From Ruegeria atlantica (GTDB lineage: Bacteria > Pseudomonadota > Alphaproteobacteria > Rhodobacterales > Rhodobacteraceae), in contig NZ_WQBE01000013.1 in NCBI RefSeq assembly GCF_013032005.1, positions 62,001 to 126,000 on the forward strand: DNA of 64,000 nucleotides, read 5' to 3'. This document shows, piece after piece, positions 18,445-27,621 of the stretch (the stretch's first letter is position 1; the number at the start of each line of letters is the position of its first letter). The position numbers were made by a program, and so were the translations under genes. The notes below the pieces were generated by a model, which did not search any database, was not told the origin of the DNA, and saw only the letters and a list, made by a program, of their open reading frames with translations.

Positions 18445-19614
18445 ATGCCCGATATCAACGGGACGAATAACGACGACGACATTGAAGTCACCGACAATAC
18501 CGGTTCTTTAAACGGGACAACGGTACCCGGACCAATTGACAATATTCGCGCCAGACAGGGCGATGACGATGTCACCGTTACCAACAGTACGATTTCCGGT
18601 TCCGTGCGGGGCAATCGCGGAGACGACGATATCGTTATCACCGGCAGTACTGTGGTCGGGCAAGTGAATGCCGGAATTGATGATGATACGGTCAACCTTC
18701 AGGGATCTACCGTTGGTGATGTTCGGCTGGGGCAGGGCAACGACACCCTGAACATCAACAGCACAAACGTTACAGGCGACGTTCGCGGTGGCGGTGGAAC
18801 GGACAGCTTGAACCTGCCCGTTGGCACGGTCGTCACCGACGATACGTTTGGAACTTTCACCGTTGCCGAAGGCGTTTCCTACTCGGTCTCAAGCGGCACT
18901 TTTATCCTGCCGTCGAACCTACCGTCTGGGCCGTCCGTCTCTTATCAGGCATTCGAGAACGGAACAGGGGTTCCATGCTTCACACGCGACACTGAGATTT
19001 TGACACGATCCGGCCCCGTGCTTATCCAAGATCTCTGCACCGGCGACATGATTGAGACACTGGGTAAGGGGTTGCAACAGATTCGCTGGATCGGGAGGCG
19101 ACGCTTTGATCTGGACGGATTGAAGAGGAACCCCAAACTTTATCCCATTCGAATTCTGGCAGGGGCGCTGGGCGGCGGTTTTCCAAGTCGGGACTTATTG
19201 GTTTCGCGACAGCATCGGATGCTGGTCCAGTCCCCCATTGCCCAACGCATGTTCGACGAACGCGAAGTGCTGATTCCCGCCATCAAGCTAACAGCCTTGC
19301 CCGGTATATTCGTGGACAAAGACGTCACATCGGTTGAGTACTACCATCTGCTTTTCGATCAACATCAGGTCATCTTTGCCGAAGGCGCGCCGACAGAAAG
19401 CCTGTTTACAGGGCCCGAGGCGCTGAAAACTCTGAGTTCAGAGGCCCGCCGCGAGATTTTTGAGATATTTCCTGAGCTGATCGAAAAGAAACTGACACCG
19501 CGGCCCGCCCGCTATATTCCGCGCGGACGGCAGCAGTCGCATCTGTTGGAACGCCATCGCAAGAACAAAAAACCGCTTTTGCAGGCGTGTATCCAACCGC
19601 CCGGTGATGCCTGA
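18445..19614 (+). CDS. Hint-domain protein with N-terminal Asp/Thr-rich beta-repeat
   Basis: The start at 18445 gives 389 residues. About residues 5-135 are a repeat-rich region with GDDDVTVTNS, GDDDIVITGS, IDDDTVNLQGS and GNDTLNINST. This suggests a calcium-loving parallel beta structure like RTX or pectate-lyase folds. From about residue 177 a Hint (hedgehog/intein) domain begins: PCFTRDTEILTRSGPVLIQDL, then SRQHRMLVQSP and a final HHLLFDQHQVIFAEG-like block. Rhodobacteraceae carry many such Hint proteins; self-cleavage or attachment is possible but unproven. No classical signal peptide is visible. It sits alone, upstream of rpmB. Confidence 0.8.
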   Translation: MPDINGTNNDDDIEVTDNTGSLNGTTVPGPIDNIRARQGDDDVTVTNSTISGSVRGNRGDDDIVITGSTVVGQVNAGIDDDTVNLQGSTVGDVRLGQGNDTLNINSTNVTGDVRGGGGTDSLNLPVGTVVTDDTFGTFTVAEGVSYSVSSGTFILPSNLPSGPSVSYQAFENGTGVPCFTRDTEILTRSGPVLIQDLCTGDMIETLGKGLQQIRWIGRRRFDLDGLKRNPKLYPIRILAGALGGGFPSRDLLVSRQHRMLVQSPIAQRMFDEREVLIPAIKLTALPGIFVDKDVTSVEYYHLLFDQHQVIFAEGAPTESLFTGPEALKTLSSEARREIFEIFPELIEKKLTPRPARYIPRGRQQSHLLERHRKNKKPLLQACIQPPGDA

Positions 19615-19760
19615 GCAAAGATTTCGCGCGATCTGTCTTGACCCTTCTGGCGATTCCCACTACACGCATCCAACCAGTTTTCGGGCGCGACTTCGGGTTG
19701 CGCCCCTTGTGATTTGGCCGCTGGCATCATGCCCGGCCTCCAGAAACAAAGGAAGAAACC

Positions 19761-20048
19761 ATGTCGCGCCGTTGCGAACTGACCGGAAAAGGCCCGATGA
19801 CTGGCAACAATGTCAGCCACGCCAAAAACAGAACTCGTCGTCGTTTTCTACCGAACCTGAACGACGTTACCCTGCAGTCCGAAACCCTTGGCCGTGGCGT
19901 CAAGCTGCGCATCTCGGCGGCTGCACTGCGCTCGGTCGACCACCGTGGTGGTCTGGATGCGTTCCTGGCCAAAGCCAAAGATGACGAACTGTCGGCAAAC
20001 GCGCTGAAAGTGAAAAAGGAAATTGCCAAGGCACAAGCCACGGCGTAA
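19761..20048 (+). CDS. rpmB: 50S ribosomal protein L28
   Basis: At 95 residues it carries the L28 signature: [32 protein letters not shown], then [20 protein letters not shown]. It belongs to the large ribosomal subunit. The alphaproteobacterial C-terminal extension ([11 protein letters not shown]) is present. It is a single-gene unit closed by a strong terminator. Confidence 0.97.
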   Translation: MSRRCELTGKGPMTGNNVSHAKNRTRRRFLPNLNDVTLQSETLGRGVKLRISAAALRSVDHRGGLDAFLAKAKDDELSANALKVKKEIAKAQATA

Positions 20049-20071
20049 ACCCTTTTCCCTTCAAAGAATTC

Positions 20072-20103
20072 AACCCTGTACCGCAAGGTGCAGGGTTTTT
20101 TCT
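20072..20103 (+). terminator. Rho-independent terminator after rpmB
   Basis: An 11-bp stem (AACCCTGTACC with GGTGCAGGGTT, one G-T pair) closes over a GCAA tetraloop at 20083-20086 and is followed by a run of T to about 20102. Its position 24 bases after the rpmB stop fits intrinsic termination. Confidence 0.9.
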
Positions 20104-20450
20104 TGCGCGGCCTGCTCCTGAACTGGAATTAATTTTTCAACCACGGTGATATTGTTCACATACCCTGCGCCAAGACTGTTTTATGTTTGGTCATATTCAT
20201 CTGGCGGAGTTTACCCCCATGTCTTTTAAATTGTCTGATTTCCTCTCCCTGTTGGCTGCCTTTTTTGGCAAGACGTTTGGGACATGCTTTCGGATGCAAC
20301 GACAGGTGAACAGGTTGCATACGAGCCTGACCAAAGGGTCCGTCAAACGTCCTGGCGTGGACAGCTGACACGAACCCAGTGGTTGCGGGTTTCAGGCGTA
20401 TTCGATTGCGCTTGAAGCCCGCTTTGAGTCCGGCCTATATCAGGCGCAGG
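20104..20450. other. Intergenic stretch with one doubtful small ORF
   Basis: No recognised gene lies here. An open frame at 20219-20368 could encode a 49-residue peptide beginning MSFKLSDFLSLLAAFFGKT, preceded by GGCGGAG about 10 bases ahead of its ATG. It has a short hydrophobic start and a basic end. I recognise no family, and chance is a fair explanation. The rest may hold the promoter of the copper-chaperone operon. Confidence 0.35.
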
Positions 20451-20801
20451 ATGAAACCCGTTCTGAACAGATTTCTGCCTTTGGCGCTTTCGCTGCTTGT
20501 CATTCTGACAGGGCAGGGGGTGGCTGCATCGCGCGGAATGGACAGGGCGGTGGGGCAGATGGTGCTTTGCACTGGTACAGGCCCGGTGGTGGTCTATATG
20601 GACGCCGAAGGCCAGCCGACTCAGCCCCCTCATTTCTGCCCTGAATACGCGCTGACCCTCTTGGGGGCGGTCGTTGTCCCGGCAGCCGCCATGCCCGTTG
20701 CGCCAGAACAGTTTCAGCCCGCGCCTTTGCGCAAGGCGGGTAATCTGGTTGCCCTGCCGGTTCCCTTCAGACCGGCGCGCGCGCCTCCGGTTGTGATCTG
20801 A
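20451..20801 (+). CDS. Small exported protein upstream of copper chaperone
   Basis: The ATG at 20451 (GCAGG just before it) gives 116 residues with a clear signal peptide, MKPVLNRFLPLALSLLVILTG..., and a likely cleavage after VAA. The mature part contains two Cys (VLCTGTGPVVV and HFCPEYAL) and a Pro/Ala-rich tail. It resembles the small DUF2946-like proteins found beside periplasmic copper genes, but that is a weak resemblance. It lies 41 bases before the PCu(A)C chaperone gene, so a role in copper handling is a context inference. Confidence 0.6.
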   Translation: MKPVLNRFLPLALSLLVILTGQGVAASRGMDRAVGQMVLCTGTGPVVVYMDAEGQPTQPPHFCPEYALTLLGAVVVPAAAMPVAPEQFQPAPLRKAGNLVALPVPFRPARAPPVVI

Positions 20802-20842
20802 AGACACATTTTCTTTCAGACACTTATACAAGGAGAGGTGCA

Positions 20843-21316
20843 ATGTCCCTCAAATCCAAACTTCTGATCACTCTGGTCGCTGCAACGCTGGCAACATCTG
20901 CTTTTGCTCAGGGTACGATTGCCGTTGATGACGCCTATGCGCGCTCCGCAGGCAAAGCAGCCAAGGCCGGTGCTGCCTTTATGATGATCAAAAACACGGG
21001 CGAGGCTGACGACCGGTTGATTGGCGTGGAATCCGATGCGTCTGCACGTGTTGAGCTGCATACCCACAAGATTGATGACAACGGCGTAGCTAAGATGATG
21101 CACGTCGAAGAAGGTTTTGTCATTCCAGCCGGTGAAACCCACATGCTGAAGCGCGGTGGCGACCATGTGATGTTCATGGGGCTGACTGCCCCATTCGAGC
21201 AAGGCGCGACCGTACCGGTGACGCTGATTTTTGAGAAGGCCGGAGAGATCGAGATCGAGGTGCCGGTTGATCTGGAACGTCAGGACGCTGGCGGCCACGG
21301 GACACATTCGAACTGA
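20843..21316 (+). CDS. Periplasmic copper chaperone PCu(A)C
   Basis: This 157-residue protein begins with a signal peptide (MSLKSKLLITLVAATLATSAFA). It contains the exact PCu(A)C copper site H-x10-M-x21-H-x-M, from HKIDDNGVAKMM to GGDHVM. The family delivers Cu(I) to the CuA centre of cytochrome c oxidase. It is preceded by AGGAGAGG and by the small exported protein gene, the likely operon partner. Confidence 0.93.
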   Translation: MSLKSKLLITLVAATLATSAFAQGTIAVDDAYARSAGKAAKAGAAFMMIKNTGEADDRLIGVESDASARVELHTHKIDDNGVAKMMHVEEGFVIPAGETHMLKRGGDHVMFMGLTAPFEQGATVPVTLIFEKAGEIEIEVPVDLERQDAGGHGTHSN

Positions 21317-21403
21317 GGCTACGCCTGTCTTCAGGCCGCGCTGCGGCCCTCATCCATGCGTCAGGTCGGGCTTTGCCCGGCCTGTTGCCGTTTCCGGAGG
21401 TGG

Positions 21404-22012
21404 TTAGCGATTGACCACGCGCATGGCGACCCGGTCATGGGCGCGTTTGAACCGGGCGGTCAGCCAGAACATCACCGCCGAAAAGGCCAGGGCCCCGAAG
21501 GCAATGGCCCATCCCAGCGCCACCATTCCGCTGCCGGGCCAGAAGATCAGCACCAACCCGATCAGCAGCGCTATGACCCCGGAATTGCGCACTGAGGGCG
21601 CATCGGGGTGTTGATCCGACATTTGCCGCCATGCCATCAGCGAGCCAACGCCGATGATCAGGGCCCACGCCCCTAACAAGAAGAAGGTCAGCCGCGCCAC
21701 GCCTTCGGGCCACAGGAGAAGTACCAGACCGATCAACAGGGCGCCGACCCCTACGCCCCCTATCAATCCACGCCGACCAAAGCCCAGCAAAGTCAGGCCG
21801 CCATCCACGATCAGAAGCAGACCGACCAGACGCAACAGCAGTGAAATGCTGCCTGTCGGCCAGAACAGCGCAGCGATGCCCAGTGCCCCAGCGAAGATGC
21901 CGCGCAACAGGAACGTCCACCACAGTCCCGCGAGTTGATCGCCCAAAGCGTCGCGGCCGTCCAAAGTGCCATCCTCGAGGATTTCCTCGTGCGGGGATTG
22001 AGGGTCTGACAT
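21404..22012 (-). CDS. HdeD family membrane protein (DUF308)
   Basis: This 202-residue protein has six hydrophobic segments in paired repeats (FLLRGIFAGALGIAALFWP, LLLRLVGLLLIVDGGLTLL, and so on), the DUF308/HdeD pattern. HdeD contributes to acid resistance at high cell density in E. coli; elsewhere the role is unknown. It has an acidic N-terminal tail. It ends convergently with the copper operon. Confidence 0.85.
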   Translation of the reverse strand: MSDPQSPHEEILEDGTLDGRDALGDQLAGLWWTFLLRGIFAGALGIAALFWPTGSISLLLRLVGLLLIVDGGLTLLGFGRRGLIGGVGVGALLIGLVLLLWPEGVARLTFFLLGAWALIIGVGSLMAWRQMSDQHPDAPSVRNSGVIALLIGLVLIFWPGSGMVALGWAIAFGALAFSAVMFWLTARFKRAHDRVAMRVVNR

Positions 22013-22072
22013 GATGCTCTCCCAGCTGGTTAGGCCTTCACTATAAACGGAAAATCCTGCCGGTGTCTGCTG

Positions 22073-22768
22073 TCATCTGGGGCTGAGCAAGCCATCTACC
22101 CAAGATGGGACTGTTTCCGTTGCGGGGCCGAGAATGACCTCATCAAAACTGGAGGCTCCGGTTGAAGGTTCGAGGTTCAGTTCGACCGTGCGGGCGCCGG
22201 ATTGCAAGGCTTCATGAACGAAGGCGGCGGCTGGATAGACCTGACCCGAGGTGCCGATGGCAGCAAACAGGGTCGCTTCGGCCAGATGGTCGTAGATTGC
22301 GTCCATGTGATAGGGCATCTCGCCAAACCAGACCACATCCGGTCGCGCGGTGGCGGCACCGCAGGTAGGGCAGGGTTCGCCCACGGCCATCTCGGGTGGT
22401 GATGCCCAGCGGTGGCTGCATGCCGGGCAAAACGCTCCGGCCAACGTGCCATGCATGTGGATCACATGCTCGGCGCCGCCAGATTCGTGCAGGCTGTCGA
22501 CGTTCTGAGTGACGATCACCACCTCGCCGGGAAAGTCCATTTGCAACCGTGCCAGCGCGGCATGCGCAGCGTTAGGTTTGGCCTTGGCGGCCTGCACGCG
22601 TCGGGCGTTGTAGAACCGGTGAACCAGAGCGGGATCGCGGGCGAAACCTTCGGGAGTGGCGACGTCCTCAATCCGGTGTTGTGCCCATAACCCGCCTTCA
22701 TCGCGGAAGGTGCCCAACCCGCTTTCGGCAGAAATACCGGCCCCTGTCAGTATGACGATCTTTTCCAT
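22073..22768 (-). CDS. cobB: NAD-dependent protein deacylase (CobB-type sirtuin)
   Basis: This 231-residue sirtuin shows GAGISAESGLGTFRD (NAD binding), TQNVDSLHE, the catalytic His106 in HMHGTL and a zinc site C114xxC117...C133xxC136. Tyr53 and Arg56 (FYNAR) form the YxxR pair that lets class III sirtuins remove succinyl and malonyl groups as well as acetyl. Two adjacent ATG codons exist; the second gives the usual MEKIVILTG start with better spacing. It is head-to-head with the phosphatase gene, 28 bases apart. Confidence 0.93.
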   Translation of the reverse strand: MEKIVILTGAGISAESGLGTFRDEGGLWAQHRIEDVATPEGFARDPALVHRFYNARRVQAAKAKPNAAHAALARLQMDFPGEVVIVTQNVDSLHESGGAEHVIHMHGTLAGAFCPACSHRWASPPEMAVGEPCPTCGAATARPDVVWFGEMPYHMDAIYDHLAEATLFAAIGTSGQVYPAAAFVHEALQSGARTVELNLEPSTGASSFDEVILGPATETVPSWVDGLLSPR

Positions 22769-22796
22769 CATTGCCCTTCGCGTTACACCTTGGCCC

Positions 22797-23240
22797 ATGA
22801 CCCACCGTATCCTCTTTGTCTGTCTCGGCAATATCTGCCGTTCTCCTGCTGCCGAAGGCGTGTTTCGCGCCCGCGCGCCGCATCACACCACCGATAGCGC
22901 CGGAACCTCGGGTTGGCATATTGGTAATCCGCCTTATGGGCCGATGCAGGCAGCGGCACAGGCCCGCGAAATTGACCTTAGCGACCTGCGAGCCCGGCTG
23001 TTTGTAGCCGAGGATTTCGAACGGTTCGATTTGATCATCGGTATGGACGCCAAAAACATTGCAAGTATCGAGGCGTTGCGCCCCGCTGGGAGCACTACCC
23101 CTGTACAGTTGCTCACCGATTTCGCACCCGAAACGGGTGCCGATCATGTACCCGATCCGTATTACACCCGTGATTTCGACGGGGCGCTGGACCTAATCGA
23201 AGCTGCCGTTGAAGGGCTTCAAGCGCATCTGCGGGCCTAG
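22797..23240 (+). CDS. Low molecular weight protein-tyrosine phosphatase
   Basis: This 147-residue protein has the CX5R loop at Cys9-Arg15 (VCLGNICRSP) and the general acid in VPDPYYTRDFD. Both are at the positions expected for LMW-PTPs, which also include arsenate reductases of the same fold. With the classic DP motif a phosphatase role is favoured. It shares a 28-bp divergent promoter gap with the sirtuin gene and overlaps the LysR gene end by 4 bases. Confidence 0.92.
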   Translation: MTHRILFVCLGNICRSPAAEGVFRARAPHHTTDSAGTSGWHIGNPPYGPMQAAAQAREIDLSDLRARLFVAEDFERFDLIIGMDAKNIASIEALRPAGSTTPVQLLTDFAPETGADHVPDPYYTRDFDGALDLIEAAVEGLQAHLRA

Positions 23241-24178
23241 CCCATTACTTTCAGTTTATCCGTCAGCCATGGCAGTTGCACCAACGCCGGGTCGACGATC
23301 TGATTGCGCATAAGGCGACGCATCATGCCCGCGACCTCTTGTGGAACCTGATCGGACCAATCGGTGCGCGTGAACAGGGAAATTGTGCGCGAAAACTCTC
23401 CGAATGGTACGGGATGGACCGCCAGCGCGTCGTGGAAACGCGCTGCCCGCATATAGCCCAGCGGTGTTGTGATCGCCCAGCCCAACCCGCGTGCGACCAT
23501 GGCCATTAAGGCAAGATGCGAACCGATCTCGAACCGTTCCTCATATTTCTGTTGCTGCCGCGCCAGATGCGACTCGATCTGGCGGCTGATCAGCTGTTCA
23601 CGGGCATAGCGTAGAAAGGGCAGGTCCTGCGTGGCATTGTCGACCCCCTTGGGGGTCACCAGAATAAATGGGTCGCGGACCAAGGGATATTCGACCACAC
23701 CTTCAAGCACTTCGCCGGAATGGGCCGAGACCATCAGGTGCAGGCGTTGCGCTTCCAACTCGGCGAACAGATCCAGGCTGGGCAGGGTAATGAGCTTGAA
23801 ATTCGACCGTGTCAGGCTGTCGGCCAATAGGGTCGCCAATCGAGGCGTCAGGTCATTGTCAAAGTCGTCGATCAGCCCGATGGACAAAGTGGTGAGGTGC
23901 CCCAGGTCCATCACGGTCAACTCGCTTTGTGCTATTTGCAACTCGGCCAGAACTGACTCGGTTCGTACCAAAAAGCTGTGCCCGGCCTGGGTAAGCCGCA
24001 TCGGGCGTCGCCCGTGATCCACCAATTCGGTGCCAAGAGCGTTTTCCAGATTACGCAATTGCTGTGACACTGAAGGCTGGCTGAGCCCGGTGATCTCGGC
24101 CGCCTGCGCCACCGATCCCGTCCGCGCCAAGGCTTCGAACACTTCGAGCCCACGCAGGGTCAGCCCTTTCATTACCAT
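23237..24178 (-). CDS. LysR family transcriptional regulator
   Basis: This is a 313-residue protein from the ATG at 24178, which has AAAGG eight bases upstream. The HTH region contains GLEVFEALARTGSVAQAAEITGLSQPSVSQQLRNLE, as two adjoining blocks typical of LysR, followed by an effector domain. The effector and target genes are unknown. No divergent partner gene lies close; the next gene upstream runs in the same direction. LysR proteins commonly regulate neighbours, so the small exported protein upstream is a possible but unproven target. Confidence 0.88.
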   Translation of the reverse strand: MVMKGLTLRGLEVFEALARTGSVAQAAEITGLSQPSVSQQLRNLENALGTELVDHGRRPMRLTQAGHSFLVRTESVLAELQIAQSELTVMDLGHLTTLSIGLIDDFDNDLTPRLATLLADSLTRSNFKLITLPSLDLFAELEAQRLHLMVSAHSGEVLEGVVEYPLVRDPFILVTPKGVDNATQDLPFLRYAREQLISRQIESHLARQQQKYEERFEIGSHLALMAMVARGLGWAITTPLGYMRAARFHDALAVHPVPFGEFSRTISLFTRTDWSDQVPQEVAGMMRRLMRNQIVDPALVQLPWLTDKLKVMG

Positions 24179-24244
24179 TAGATACACCTTTCGCTGCGCC
24201 TTTTCTGGGGCGCAGGACGGATCAGGTCAAGGATTCAGAATGCC

Positions 24245-24550
24245 TTAGCTGCAGATCGCCTGTGCCATCTGGCCAAAGTTCTGATACCGATCCCAAAGCG
24301 CATCATCGCGCGCAGTTTGCGACATCTTCAACTCTTGCGCCTGGTGGGGGTCGGTGAACCACTTCGCGACGGTTTTCTGATCGCTGCGGGTCAATGCCTG
24401 ATTGGCCACGCGTTGAATGCAGTTGCATCGATCCCGTGTCGCGGCTGTACGATCAGACGCCAGACACGCCCGTTTGATCTGCGCAGCTTCGACCGGTGCT
24501 ATCGCCGTCAGAGATGTGGCACATAGTGCGATTAGGAGGAACTTTTTCAT
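24245..24550 (-). CDS. Small secreted protein, conserved in roseobacters
   Basis: This 101-residue protein has a signal peptide (MKKFLLIALCATSLTAIAPVEA). The mature domain has three or four Cys (RACLAS, DRCNCIQRV, QAICS) and the central block QALTRSDQKTVAKWFTDP. From memory, related proteins are widespread in Rhodobacteraceae and sometimes carry the misleading label 'arginine transporter'. One predicted segment and a periplasmic location do not support a transporter. Its start overlaps the stop of the Hint-domain gene by 4 bases (ATGA), suggesting a two-gene operon. Confidence 0.7.
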   Translation of the reverse strand: MKKFLLIALCATSLTAIAPVEAAQIKRACLASDRTAATRDRCNCIQRVANQALTRSDQKTVAKWFTDPHQAQELKMSQTARDDALWDRYQNFGQMAQAICS

Positions 24551-25653
24551 GCTCTTGCCTCGTTTTTGCCTGCCCGGAGTGATCTGACGCCCCTCTCGGT
24601 CTGCGGCGGAGTATGAATCAATCGGGTTTGCGGATCAATGGACAACAGCGATTGGAGCAAAAATGCGGCCTCACGGCGTTTTAAGGCCAGTCTTGCCGTG
24701 TCTGTTGTTTCCATAACACGCCCCGTGAGTTCGGGAAAAAACAGCCTGTCTGGGTTTAGCTGATCCGCCAAACATGCGGCCAGCAGACTTTCGGAGGCTG
24801 CGCCGTTCGCCCGGACGACGTTATGCCGTTCCAGTAAAAAGTGATGAAAGCGGGCCGTTCGATCTGTAGCCAGATATGCGATACCGGCATCCACAAGGCT
24901 TATGGCGGGGACAAAAACTTCATTCTCTGCGAACAACAACTCGGCCAATGGATGTGAAATCAATATCCTATGTTGCTGGGAGACTTTGAGCGGGGCAAAG
25001 TTGGATAGAACGCCAACGGGAATTTTCACTAGTTTGAAGCGGCCTGCAGCAATGACATCCTGGACACCCGTCCATTGCACCGAAACAAACCCATCATCCT
25101 GTGTCCAAACCTTGTCACCCGGCTTCAATGCTTCGATGGGCAGGTGACCCTGTTCCGTTTCAATTAAAGTTCCAGCATCATAGCAGATCGGTGTAACATA
25201 TTCGCTTTCATCAAAGCTCGGGCCTTCCTGCGTGCTGACAACGGTCAAGGGCACGCCAGCGGGGGGAAACTGACCGGGCCCTCCGATAAAGGCAATCCCC
25301 TCAACGGTTGCGTATGCCGGAGAAGAGTTGGTTACGTTGAACGCAACCGCCTGCCAAGTGTTCACTCCATCTGTTAAGGTGATGCCGTACTCAGCCTCAA
25401 CTCGCGTGCCGTCGGTGAATAGCGTGCCGTCTATCGTCTGGTCGCCATCCAAACGCTGATTTCCATCGTTGTCGGCAAAATTGGTGTCGCTTCCCGCGTC
25501 GGTGATGAAGACCTCGGTCGCCGCGCGAGAGTCAATCGTGATCGTCTGACCGATCAAATGTATGCCCGTGCCCTGAGTGATACCGTCCAACCCCTGAGGC
25601 ACCGTGATCGACAGTTGGCTTTCACCAAGAACGAAAATCGAATAGTCGGCCAA
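24547..25653 (-). CDS. Hint-domain protein with a different N-terminal domain
   Basis: This 368-residue protein begins with a beta-rich domain (about 1-150, including GIHLIGQTITIDS and DNDGNQRLDGDQTIDGT). A Hint domain starts near residue 156: PICYDAGTLIETEQGHLPIEA, LKPGDKVWTQD, then SQQHRILISHP and HHFLLERHNVV. The Hint part is shared with the protein at 18445, while the N-terminal part is unrelated by eye. Processing activity is possible from the fold, not shown. It is co-directional with the small secreted protein and lies upstream of divergent lepA. Confidence 0.8.
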   Translation of the reverse strand: MADYSIFVLGESQLSITVPQGLDGITQGTGIHLIGQTITIDSRAATEVFITDAGSDTNFADNDGNQRLDGDQTIDGTLFTDGTRVEAEYGITLTDGVNTWQAVAFNVTNSSPAYATVEGIAFIGGPGQFPPAGVPLTVVSTQEGPSFDESEYVTPICYDAGTLIETEQGHLPIEALKPGDKVWTQDDGFVSVQWTGVQDVIAAGRFKLVKIPVGVLSNFAPLKVSQQHRILISHPLAELLFAENEVFVPAISLVDAGIAYLATDRTARFHHFLLERHNVVRANGAASESLLAACLADQLNPDRLFFPELTGRVMETTDTARLALKRREAAFLLQSLLSIDPQTRLIHTPPQTERGVRSLRAGKNEARA

Positions 25654-25816
25654 CGTTTAAACTGCTTTCTTGTTAGTGTTCGGGCCAATCAACGGCATAA
25701 TCCTATCCGTTCGCAAATACTGGGTAAATGCATTTAGGTAGAAAGACCCACTGCGCGCCTATGCTGCAACGCTTCACGGCTTGACGAGACCCAAATCTCC
25801 GGACATATCCCAACCC

Positions 25817-27616
25817 ATGACAGACCTCGCTCATATCCGCAATTTCTCCATCGTCGCGCATATCGACCATGGCAAATCCACCCTTGCTGACCGGCTCATC
25901 CAAGAGACCGGAACGGTCAAGGATCGCGACATGAAAGAACAGCTGCTCGACAGCATGGATATCGAACGCGAGCGTGGCATCACCATCAAGGCCAACACGG
26001 TCCGCATCGACTATACCGCCGACAACGGCGAGCATTACGTGCTGAACCTGATCGACACCCCCGGCCACGTGGACTTCGCCTATGAGGTCAGCCGGTCCAT
26101 GCGCGCGGTCGAGGGCTCGCTACTGGTTGTGGACTCGACCCAAGGGGTTGAGGCGCAGACGCTGGCGAACGTCTATCAGGCCATCGACGCCGATCATGAG
26201 ATCGTGCCGGTGCTGAACAAGATCGATCTGCCCGCGTCCGATTGTGACCGCGTGGCCGAACAGATCGAAGACGTCATCGGCATCGACGCGACCGACGCCA
26301 TTCAGGTCTCGGCCAAGACGGGGCAGGGCATCCATGAGACGCTTGAAGCCATCGTGCAGCAACTGCCCGCACCGCAGGGCAATCTGGATGCACCGCTCAA
26401 GGCGATGCTGGTGGATTCGTGGTACGACGCCTATCTCGGCGTCATCGTTCTGGTCCGCATCATGGACGGCACGCTGAAAAAGGGGATGCGGGTCAAGTTC
26501 ATGTCGAACGGCACCCTGCACCATGTGGACCGCGTCGGTGTTTTCCGCCCCGAGATGGAGATGGTGGACTCGCTTGGCCCTGGTGAGATCGGCTTTCTCA
26601 CCGCTTCGATCAAACAGGTCCGCGACACCCGCGTCGGTGACACCATCACCAATGACCGTAACGGCACCGAAGAGGCCCTGACAGGCTTCAAACCCGCGCA
26701 GCCGGTGGTGTTCTGTGGTCTTTTCCCCGTCGACAGTTCCGAATTCGAAGACCTGCGCGATGCGATCGACAAGCTGGCCCTGAACGACGCCAGCTTTAGC
26801 TTTGAAATGGAAACCTCGGCCGCGCTGGGTTTTGGCTTCCGCTGCGGCTTCCTGGGCCTTCTGCACCTTGAGGTCATCCGTGACCGCATCGAACGCGAAT
26901 ACGATATCGAGCTCATCACCACCGCGCCCTCGGTGATCTATCACGTCTACATGAAAGACGGTGAGATGATCGAGCTGCACAACCCCGCCGACATGCCCGA
27001 CCCCTCCAAGGTTGACCATATCGAGGAACCGCGCATCAAGGCGACCATCCTTGTGCCGGATGAATACCTCGGCGACGTGCTGAAACTCTGCCAGGACCGC
27101 CGCGGCATCCAGCTGGACCTGACCTATGCGGGCAGCCGCGCCATGGTCGTCTATGACTTGCCGCTGAACGAGGTCGTCTTTGACTTTTACGACCGCCTGA
27201 AATCGGTGACCAAGGGCTATGCCAGCTTCGACTACCAGATGACCGGTTATACCGAGGATAATCTGGTCAAGATGTCGGTGCTGGTGAATGACGAGCCAGT
27301 TGATGCGCTGTCGACCATGGTTCATCGCGACCGGGCCGAGATGCGGGGCCGGGCGATGTGCGAAAAGCTCAAGGACCTGATCCCGCGCCACATGTTCAAA
27401 ATCCCGATCCAGGCCGCCATCGGCGGCAAGGTCATCGCCCGCGAGACCCTCTCAGCCCTGCGCAAGGACGTGACCGCGAAATGCTACGGAGGCGATGCCA
27501 CGCGGAAACGCAAACTGCTGGACAAACAGAAGGCGGGTAAGAAGAAAATGCGTCAGTTCGGGAAGGTGGATATCCCGCAGGAGGCGTTTATTTCAGCGTT
27601 GAAGATGGATAGTTAG
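25817..27616 (+). CDS. lepA: Elongation factor 4 (LepA)
   Basis: Starting at the internal ATG 25817 ([20 protein letters not shown]) the protein is 599 residues, the canonical LepA length. G motifs are [24 protein letters not shown] and LNKIDLP. The C-terminal LepA domain contains [10 protein letters not shown] and ends [18 protein letters not shown]4 back-translocates stalled ribosomes. Coding style is strongly GC-rich, in sharp contrast with the converging AT-rich gene whose stop lies 5 bases away. Confidence 0.97.
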   Translation: MTDLAHIRNFSIVAHIDHGKSTLADRLIQETGTVKDRDMKEQLLDSMDIERERGITIKANTVRIDYTADNGEHYVLNLIDTPGHVDFAYEVSRSMRAVEGSLLVVDSTQGVEAQTLANVYQAIDADHEIVPVLNKIDLPASDCDRVAEQIEDVIGIDATDAIQVSAKTGQGIHETLEAIVQQLPAPQGNLDAPLKAMLVDSWYDAYLGVIVLVRIMDGTLKKGMRVKFMSNGTLHHVDRVGVFRPEMEMVDSLGPGEIGFLTASIKQVRDTRVGDTITNDRNGTEEALTGFKPAQPVVFCGLFPVDSSEFEDLRDAIDKLALNDASFSFEMETSAALGFGFRCGFLGLLHLEVIRDRIEREYDIELITTAPSVIYHVYMKDGEMIELHNPADMPDPSKVDHIEEPRIKATILVPDEYLGDVLKLCQDRRGIQLDLTYAGSRAMVVYDLPLNEVVFDFYDRLKSVTKGYASFDYQMTGYTEDNLVKMSVLVNDEPVDALSTMVHRDRAEMRGRAMCEKLKDLIPRHMFKIPIQAAIGGKVIARETLSALRKDVTAKCYGGDATRKRKLLDKQKAGKKKMRQFGKVDIPQEAFISALKMDS

Positions 27617-27621
27617 AGTGG

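Noticed and set aside
26120..27391. Long minus-strand frame across lepA (423 residues)
   Set aside because: It mirrors the lepA codons; the GC-rich third positions create long antisense frames. LepA itself is unmistakable.
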